Translations under genes and position numbers: made by a program | Part shown: in pieces, positions 59,075-64,000 of the stretch | Position numbering within the stretch: the stretch's first letter is position 1 | Layout: the number at the start of each line of letters is the position of its first letter | From: Palsa-1248 sp963737835 | GTDB lineage: Bacteria; Gemmatimonadota; Gemmatimonadetes; Gemmatimonadales; Gemmatimonadaceae | DNA length: 64,000 nt | Direction: 5' to 3' | Assembly: GCA_963737835.1 (NCBI GenBank) | Contig: CAVTUH010000002.1 | Span: 682,001 to 746,000, forward strand | Notes under the pieces: model-generated | The model's input: the letters and a program-made list of their open reading frames with translations, nothing else | Told to the model about the DNA's origin: nothing | Databases searched by the model: none

Positions 59075-61000
59075 CTAGGCGGCCAGCAGTTTCTCGACGC
59101 GGAGCAACTCGCCGATCGACCACGCCTGGAACGGGCAGCCGCCGGGCGTGTGTGGTGGATCGCCGTCGGCCACCTCGGGTACGTGGCCAAAGGTCAATTC
59201 TGCGAGGCGCGTTCGGAGCGGCTCGATAAAGCGCTCGTGAGCCGCCCGGCGCGCCTCCGGCGTCGTGCCTCGGACGCGGACCCACGCCTCGACGAACGGC
59301 CCAATGAGCCACGGCCACACCGTCCCCATGTGGTACGCGCCGTCCCGTTCCTCTTGGCTCCCTCGGTAGTGCCCGATATATCCCGGCTCATCACACGCCA
59401 GTGAGCGCGGTCCGAGCGGCGTCCACAAGCGCGACTCGACCGCATCTACGAGGCGGCGGCCATCGTCCGCAGGCAGTAGCCCAAACGGCAGCCCGCCGAC
59501 CGCGAACAGCTGATTGGGACGGAACGACATGTCGACCCGGCCCGGTTCGTGATCGACGTCGACGACGTCGTAACACCACCCGACGTGCGTCCGCCAGAAT
59601 CGCTCGCGGAACGCCGCCAGCCCCCGATCGAACTGTGGCTCCCAGCGAGGGTTGAGCGCCGCCCCGATCCGCAGCGCGTTGATCCACAGGGCCTGGATCT
59701 CGATCGGCTTGCCGATCCGCGGCGTGACGACATGATCGCCGATCTTGGCGTCCATCCACGTGAGCTGCACTCCTGGCTCGCCGGCCGCGAGGAGTCCATC
59801 GCTCGTCGCTTTGATGCCGTAATGCGTACCACGCGTGTACGCGCCGAGGATCGCGTCGATGGCCCCAGTGAGGACCCTGCGAGCGCCCGCGCTGATCGTA
59901 CCGGGTCGGCCCGCGCTTGCTTGCAAGAGCTCGTGCACGTCGACGATGAACCACAACGACGCATCGACCGAATTGAAGAGCGGCTGTCCGCCGTTCCCCG
60001 GGAATGTGTTCGGCATGACGCCATCTGAGAGCAGGCCCGCCCACTCGTTGAGGATCTGCACCGCGTCCTCGAGACGGTCCGTCGCGAGGCAGAGGCCACG
60101 AGTAGAGATGAACGTGTCACGGCCCCAGTCACCGAACCACGGGTACCCCGCGATGATGCTTTCGCCGGCCCCCCGTTGCACCACGTAGGCATCGCCAGCT
60201 CGCTCGAGCGGACTGGTGAAGTGCAGGCGACGTGTTCGCTCCGTCGTTCGGATCGTCTCGAGCACCGACTGCGCCGACGCACCCAATGTCAGTATCGCCT
60301 CCGCTTCCGGCAGGTCGGCGCCAAGTATGAGGACCGCCTCGCCTGCCGAGAGATCCCAGCGCAACAGGCCGGGCGCCGCGAGATCCTCGACGAAGTCGTA
60401 CCCGCGTGCACGTTCTTCATCGTATTGCACGTGACGGTACCACTGCGGGTCGGGCGTGTAGCTGCCGTTGTACAGGGCAATCACAGCGGGCACGGCGTCA
60501 TATGTGTGCCAGCACAGCCGCCCGGGTGTCGACACCGCGTCGAACTTGAGCGCCGGGTTTTCGTGGTGCAGGGCGTTGAAGTCTCGGCCGCTCAGGAACG
60601 GTCGGACGACGAGCGTGGTGTCGGGGCGACGGACTTTCAGACGCCATGACAGCGCGGTGACCGGTGCGCCGTGCAACACGACGCGCTCGTGAATCAGGTC
60701 GATGGCGTCGCAGACGTGGTACGACCAGGTCGGCCACGGCTCCGCCGCGAAGCCGGTGACCGTTGCCGTGGCGTCGGGCGCGGTGACGTCTGGCACGTAT
60801 CGGTGCGTCGTGAGCGGCCATCGCCCACCAATCGTCTCGATCCACGCCTCGAAGCCGTTGACGAGCACCACGCGCTCGGTGGGCGGTGTGCGCGCGGCCA
60901 GGAGCACCGCGTGGTACCGCCTCGTCGCCGGCCCGTTGACAGGACCCGAGGCGTATCCTCCGAGACCGTCGGTCTCGATCCACTCAGCGTCCGGGCGCAT
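59075..61000 (-). CDS. glycogen-debranching enzyme (amylo-alpha-1,6-glucosidase, GH133 type)
   Basis: This 641-residue protein begins with the bacterial GDE N-domain (EWIETDGLGGYASGPVNGPATRRYHAVLLAA). It continues into the (alpha/alpha)6 catalytic domain with GYPWFGDWGRDTFISTRGLCL, the family's core motif, and FLGSYD-like helices to LTFGHVPEVADGDPPHTPGGCPFQAWSIGELLR at the end. It hydrolyses alpha-1,6 branch points in glycogen-like polymers. The start codon overlaps the stop of the GH57 gene (TAATG), so both enzymes are made together. Confidence 0.92.
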   Translation of the reverse strand: MRPDAEWIETDGLGGYASGPVNGPATRRYHAVLLAARTPPTERVVLVNGFEAWIETIGGRWPLTTHRYVPDVTAPDATATVTGFAAEPWPTWSYHVCDAIDLIHERVVLHGAPVTALSWRLKVRRPDTTLVVRPFLSGRDFNALHHENPALKFDAVSTPGRLCWHTYDAVPAVIALYNGSYTPDPQWYRHVQYDEERARGYDFVEDLAAPGLLRWDLSAGEAVLILGADLPEAEAILTLGASAQSVLETIRTTERTRRLHFTSPLERAGDAYVVQRGAGESIIAGYPWFGDWGRDTFISTRGLCLATDRLEDAVQILNEWAGLLSDGVMPNTFPGNGGQPLFNSVDASLWFIVDVHELLQASAGRPGTISAGARRVLTGAIDAILGAYTRGTHYGIKATSDGLLAAGEPGVQLTWMDAKIGDHVVTPRIGKPIEIQALWINALRIGAALNPRWEPQFDRGLAAFRERFWRTHVGWCYDVVDVDHEPGRVDMSFRPNQLFAVGGLPFGLLPADDGRRLVDAVESRLWTPLGPRSLACDEPGYIGHYRGSQEERDGAYHMGTVWPWLIGPFVEAWVRVRGTTPEARRAAHERFIEPLRTRLAELTFGHVPEVADGDPPHTPGGCPFQAWSIGELLRVEKLLAA

Positions 61001-62250
61001 TAGCTCACAACCGCTTCAGCGTCGAGGTCGGATCGCGACGGCGCCGCCCGTAGTGGTGGTGCGGCTCGCTGCCTCTGCACGCCTGCGCGTGACCGCTGCT
61101 CCAGATCTTCCAGGATGTTCATGAATCGCACGAAGGCGTCGTACGGGGACTCGTAGGCCCTGAAGTACGCGTGCACTTCGCCATCCGCGTGATCCTTCGT
61201 CGCCATGTAGTAGAAGTGGTCGCTCGTGGTCAATCGTTGCCACTCATGGTACAGCGACTGATCCGCGGCTTGCAGCACGAGGGAGCGCATGGCATAGAGG
61301 CGGCGATGTGCGGCTCGCTGCAGGTCGTTGCCCAGCCAGGCGCTGACGTCGCGCTCCTGATCCGCCCAGGAGGTGGGTCGAGCCACCACGAGCCGATCTG
61401 CCGGGAGCCGGCTCGCCAACTCGGAGGGATGCACGAAGGCGAGACCGCGCGCGCGACATTCCGCGGGCAGATGCTCGAGAAACTCGAAGATCCCCGTATC
61501 GACCCATTGGTGCTCGCCGAAAGTCTCGTAGTCCATGAACAGGTTGATGCAATGTCCCGGCGTCGAGGCGAGCCACTCTGCGAAGGTATCGGCGCGCAGC
61601 GGCCACGAGTCCCACGCGCGAGCGGAGAAGCGAAACGCTACATCGTCGCTGAGCCGGATGTGCCGCGTCAGCAGCCGCAGCCCAGGCACGGCGGCAGACT
61701 CGTACACGTAGGTCGGCTCGCGCCAGCCCAAGATGTGCCGTGCCCCCTCGATGAGAACGCCATCGAAGCCGCGCGCGCGGACCGTGGGAGCCAGCTGATC
61801 GCTGAATATCAATTCTGTATTGCGGAACACTCGCGGGCGCTGGTCGAACAACGTCTCCATCAGCGCGCAGTGTCGATCCAGCTGCACACCGAACTCGTCG
61901 AGCGACGCGAGCGCCGACAAGCTGTGGTAGTACGTCTCCCCGAGCATCTCGACCCCGCCCGTCGCGATCAGTTCGCGAAATGTCTCGAGCGCTTCGGGCT
62001 GAGTGGCCATGAGCTGCTCGATCAACATGCCGCTCGTGCTCATCGCGATGCGAAACGCGCCGCCGGACTCCTTGATGAGGCGTGTCAGGAGTCGGTTTGC
62101 CGGGATGTAGCATTTCGCCGCGACGCGTGCGACGATGCGCTGGTTGTGCTCATCGTCGAAATACGGGGTGCCGGCTCCGATATCGAACACCCGGAATCGT
62201 CTCAGCCGGTACGGCTGATGAACCTGGAAATACAGACAGACTTCGGGCAT
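61000..62250 (-). CDS. glycoside hydrolase family 57 alpha-amylase-like protein
   Basis: From ATG 62250 the protein has about 416 residues. GH57 features are present: the HQP motif in CLYFQVHQPYRLRRF, GETYYHSL, the nucleophile Glu in FRNTELIFSDQL (Glu146), and the acid Asp in NLFMDYETFGEHQW (Asp240). The family includes 4-alpha-glucanotransferases and amylases acting on alpha-1,4-glucans. Coupling to the debranching enzyme by TAATG indicates intracellular glycogen or maltodextrin turnover. The frame is open to 62280 but the added residues are not conserved. Its upstream region begins directly with a type C repeat. Confidence 0.92.
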   Translation of the reverse strand: MPEVCLYFQVHQPYRLRRFRVFDIGAGTPYFDDEHNQRIVARVAAKCYIPANRLLTRLIKESGGAFRIAMSTSGMLIEQLMATQPEALETFRELIATGGVEMLGETYYHSLSALASLDEFGVQLDRHCALMETLFDQRPRVFRNTELIFSDQLAPTVRARGFDGVLIEGARHILGWREPTYVYESAAVPGLRLLTRHIRLSDDVAFRFSARAWDSWPLRADTFAEWLASTPGHCINLFMDYETFGEHQWVDTGIFEFLEHLPAECRARGLAFVHPSELASRLPADRLVVARPTSWADQERDVSAWLGNDLQRAAHRRLYAMRSLVLQAADQSLYHEWQRLTTSDHFYYMATKDHADGEVHAYFRAYESPYDAFVRFMNILEDLEQRSRAGVQRQRAAPPLRAAPSRSDLDAEAVVS

Positions 62251-62280
62251 CGCGTCGACTCCGAGTCCGGCGGCGGGCAT

Positions 62281-62331
62281 CGGGCGCTAAAGCGCCCGAG
62301 AGAGTAGAACTACAGAAAGTAGAAAGTAGAC
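62281..62331. repeat. type C dispersed module (copy 3)
   Basis: CGGGCGCTAAAGCGCCCGAG is followed by AGAGTAGAACTACAGAAAGT and AGAAAGTAGACC. It is nearly identical to the inverted copy at 25221-25271. A mirrored GGTCTACTTTCTCC follows at 62351-62364, forming an imperfect hairpin. Confidence 0.85.
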
Positions 62332-62625
62332 CATCATCGAAATGAACTCTTGGTCTACTTTCTCCTTCTCTGCGGCCCCTACTTCCCCGGGTGGGGCAGC
62401 CCAGACCTGACGTCGAAGTTATCGCCTTTCCACGTGCCTCGGACGTAACGCTGCGATCACGCCAAACACGGCGACCGCGGATGGGCCTCCGCTGAGCCCG
62501 GCAGGCGCTGGCCTACCCGCGGCGGGCCGGTGTCATAGCTCCATGCGCATCAATGTATTGGGTGCCGTTGGCACCCTATGGACCAACCTGCCCGGTCGGA
62601 GGAATCGGTTGCGGGCGGTGATGCA

Positions 62626-62650
62626 GGGCGACGCATAGCGTCGCCCCTAC
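62626..62650. repeat. type D palindrome (copy 3)
   Basis: GGGCGACGC-ATA-GCGTCGCCC followed by CTAC: a 9-bp stem with a 3-base loop, the type D unit. Confidence 0.75.
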
Positions 62651-62874
62651 CCGCTGGTCAGCGTGACCGGTGCGGGCCGTGTTGATGCAAGCCAATCGTG
62701 GCGTGGGTGCGCGTCGCGGACTATGCGGGTTCGGCCATCGCCAGGACCTGGTCTCGCGTCAGATTCATGTTGTGGACGTCCTTGGCGTGCTTCTGCACGT
62801 CGGCAACCTGGGTCCGAGTGACGCATTAACGAGCGCCGCCTGCGGGTCCGACGTGTCAACGTTTTCAGCAGGTC

Positions 62875-62925
62875 TTGCCCGGCGGCAGTGCGTGTGGTAT
62901 GCTCCTCTCGGTTACCGATAGGGGC
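62875..62925 (+). promoter_or_regulatory. predicted sigma-70 promoter and ribosome site of padR
   Basis: TTGCCC (62875-62880), a 17-base spacer, then TATGCT (62898-62903) form a good -35/-10 pair. AGGGGC at 62920-62925 is a ribosome site six bases before GTG 62931. The 5' leader would be only about 20 bases. Confidence 0.6.
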
Positions 62926-62930
62926 ATCGC

Positions 62931-63266
62931 GTGAGCCGGCCGCAGGACCTGGTGCAGGGATCGCTGGACCTCCTCATCCTCAAGATGCTGGCGCTCGAGC
63001 CGATGAACGGCTGGGCGATCGGCCAGCGGCTGCGTCAGATCTCCGCCGACGTGCTGCGTGTGAGCGACGGCTCGCTCTACCCGGCCCTGCACAAGCTGGA
63101 GCAGGAGGGGTGGGTTACCGCCGAGTGGCGGCCGAGCGAGAACAACCGGCGCGCGAAGTTCTATGCCCTGTCACGGGCGGGTCGACGCCAACTGGCGGTC
63201 GAGACCAGTAACTGGGACCGCCTCGCTGCTGCGATCACTGCGGTCGTCCGACTGGGGGAGGTCTGA
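62931..63266 (+). CDS. PadR family transcriptional regulator
   Basis: This 111-residue winged-helix protein starts at a GTG. It has the short PadR-s2 form: QGSLDLLILKMLALEPMNGWAIGQRLRQIS, then SDGSLYPALHKLEQEGWVTAEW and NRRAKFYALSRAGRRQL. In Gemmatimonadota and Acidobacteria such genes are commonly placed directly before ADOP permease genes (family knowledge), as here, with one base between its stop and the next ATG. It probably represses the pair in response to an unknown signal. Confidence 0.92.
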   Translation: MSRPQDLVQGSLDLLILKMLALEPMNGWAIGQRLRQISADVLRVSDGSLYPALHKLEQEGWVTAEWRPSENNRRAKFYALSRAGRRQLAVETSNWDRLAAAITAVVRLGEV

Positions 63267-63267
63267 G

Positions 63268-64000
63268 ATGAATTTCGACCGACTGGTCCTCATCATCCCG
63301 CTCCGACTGCGCTCCCTCTTTCACCGGCGTGCCATCGACGCGGAGCTCGACGAGGAGTTGCAATACCACGTTGAGCGCCAGACCGAAGAGAACATTCGCC
63401 GTGGCCTGGCGCCGGACGTGGCCCGCAAGGCGGCCCTCATCGCGATGGGTGGAGTCGCCTTCCGAAAAGATCAGATGCGGGACGTGCGTGGCGTGCGCTG
63501 GCTCGAGGAGCTCGTGAGCGATGTCAAGGTTTCATTCAGGAATCTCACGCACGCTCCGGGATACACCGCCACGGTCGTGCTCACGCTCGCCCTGGGGATC
63601 GGCGCCAACACGGCGATGTTCACACTCCTCCGAGGGACGCTGCTGCGGCCGCTGCCCAACCGTGCTGCGGATCGCGTGCTATACCTGCGCCAGGACGCGC
63701 CTGGAGCCGCGCGGACGGACACGCGCTTTTCCGTACCGGAGGTGGTCGACTACCGCGCACGCTCGAAGACAGTCGCGGAATTTGCTGAATACTCATCCGC
63801 GGTGCCGTTCACCCTGGTGGATGACAAGGGCCAGCCATCGCGCGCGACAGTCGGGATCGTCAGCGGCGACTATTTCGACGTCGTAGGCCTCGGGGCAGTG
63901 CTGGGCCGAGTCATGAATTCGCACGACGATGGCGCGGCGGCTGCGCCGGTCGCGGTCCTCACGTACGGATTCTGGATGGATCACTTCGGTGGCGATCCCC
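63268..64000 (+). CDS. ADOP-type MacB/FtsX permease, 3' end cut by window edge
   Basis: The frame starts at ATG 63268, one base after the padR stop, and is open to the window end (about 244 codons seen). It begins with the ADOP N-terminal module (RLRSLFHRRAIDAELDEELQYHVE, then ARKAALIAMGGVAFRKDQMRDVRG and WLEELVSDVKVSFRNL). The first membrane helix follows (GYTATVVLTLALGIGANTAMFTLL), then the periplasmic MacB-like domain (VSGDYFDVVGLGAVLGRVM). Full ADOP proteins have about 800 residues. It acts in the inner membrane, probably in export or envelope maintenance with an ATPase encoded elsewhere. Confidence 0.92.
   Translation, partial: MNFDRLVLIIPLRLRSLFHRRAIDAELDEELQYHVERQTEENIRRGLAPDVARKAALIAMGGVAFRKDQMRDVRGVRWLEELVSDVKVSFRNLTHAPGYTATVVLTLALGIGANTAMFTLLRGTLLRPLPNRAADRVLYLRQDAPGAARTDTRFSVPEVVDYRARSKTVAEFAEYSSAVPFTLVDDKGQPSRATVGIVSGDYFDVVGLGAVLGRVMNSHDDGAAAAPVAVLTYGFWMDHFGGDP

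Larger units (their letters stand above)
62251..62930. other. long divergent intergenic region with repeats
   Basis: These 680 bases lie between the GH57 gene and padR. They hold a type C module next to the GH57 start (listed separately), a partial inverted arm of it (GGTCTACTTTCTCC near 62351-62364), a type D palindrome, and the padR promoter. The remaining sequence (about 62380-62620 and 62650-62860) has no supported ORF, tRNA or known RNA. Confidence 0.5.

Noticed and set aside
61171..62307. 378-codon open frame on the plus strand
   Set aside because: It is antisense to the GH57 gene, whose catalytic motifs are visible.

Overview
This is a high-GC (about two-thirds G+C) bacterial chromosome segment, most likely from a member of Gemmatimonadota. 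That assignment is an inference. It rests on a PadR regulator coupled to an ADOP-type MacB/FtsX permease at the right edge, a TonB-plug-like secreted protein, many secreted beta-propeller proteins and frequent GTG starts. There are no rRNA, tRNA or CRISPR features. One insertion sequence (IS5 family) is present, and the rest looks like ordinary chromosome with little sign of transfer.

Layout. 1-2.1 kb: edge-truncated DUF72 gene, a small membrane protein, and a frameshifted lipoprotein. 2.3-6.9 kb: a minus-strand operon of three secreted beta-propeller proteins (RCC1 lipoprotein, TolB-like protein, galactose-oxidase-like copper enzyme) joined by TAATG stop/start overlaps. 7.3-9.3 kb: Omp85-like outer-membrane protein. 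9.4-11.7 kb: a ssDNA-annealing-like protein, an ECF-type sigma factor, and an overlapping LexA-like S24 protein that may be its self-cleaving partner. 11.8-15.8 kb: small hypotheticals and an ArnT/PMT-like glycosyltransferase. 15.9-17.1 kb: YceI and MarR genes with two related operator palindromes. 17.2-22.4 kb: frameshifted FAD oxidoreductase, then a HEAT-repeat/HD-GYP pair. 22.5-27.1 kb: class III aminotransferase, PLP dehydratase and a Tat-exported amidase. 27.2-33.2 kb: a TolC-RND-adaptor efflux operon. 33.5-39.5 kb: Zn alcohol dehydrogenase, a complete serine-biosynthesis operon (serA-serB-class V aminotransferase), an HpnK-like deacetylase and an SRPBCC protein. 39.8-45.9 kb: a second tripartite RND efflux operon. 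45.9-52.3 kb: frameshifted S9 peptidase, ATP-grasp/plug pair, ornithine-cyclodeaminase-family enzyme and an M24 aminopeptidase. 52.4-53.6 kb: the IS5 element. 53.6-62.3 kb: second amidase, cupin, secreted esterase-like protein, Vgb-like propeller, and a glycogen-debranching/GH57 pair. 62.9-64 kb: PadR plus ADOP permease, cut by the window edge.

Two things cut across the window. First, the intergenic spaces are filled with a mosaic of dispersed palindromic modules, here called A to D. Many sit between convergent genes, where they could act as terminators, and the IS5 copy has landed inside one. Second, four genes carry single-base-type frameshifts (near 2070, 17703, 39168 and 47548). At least two of these are best explained by a missing G in a G run, so indel errors in the assembly are a serious possibility.

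The most interesting functional candidate is the sigma factor/S24 pair. The S24 protein has the LexA Ser-Lys dyad and an Ala-Gly site exactly 35 residues before the Ser, but no recognisable DNA-binding domain, and it sits where an anti-sigma factor would normally be.
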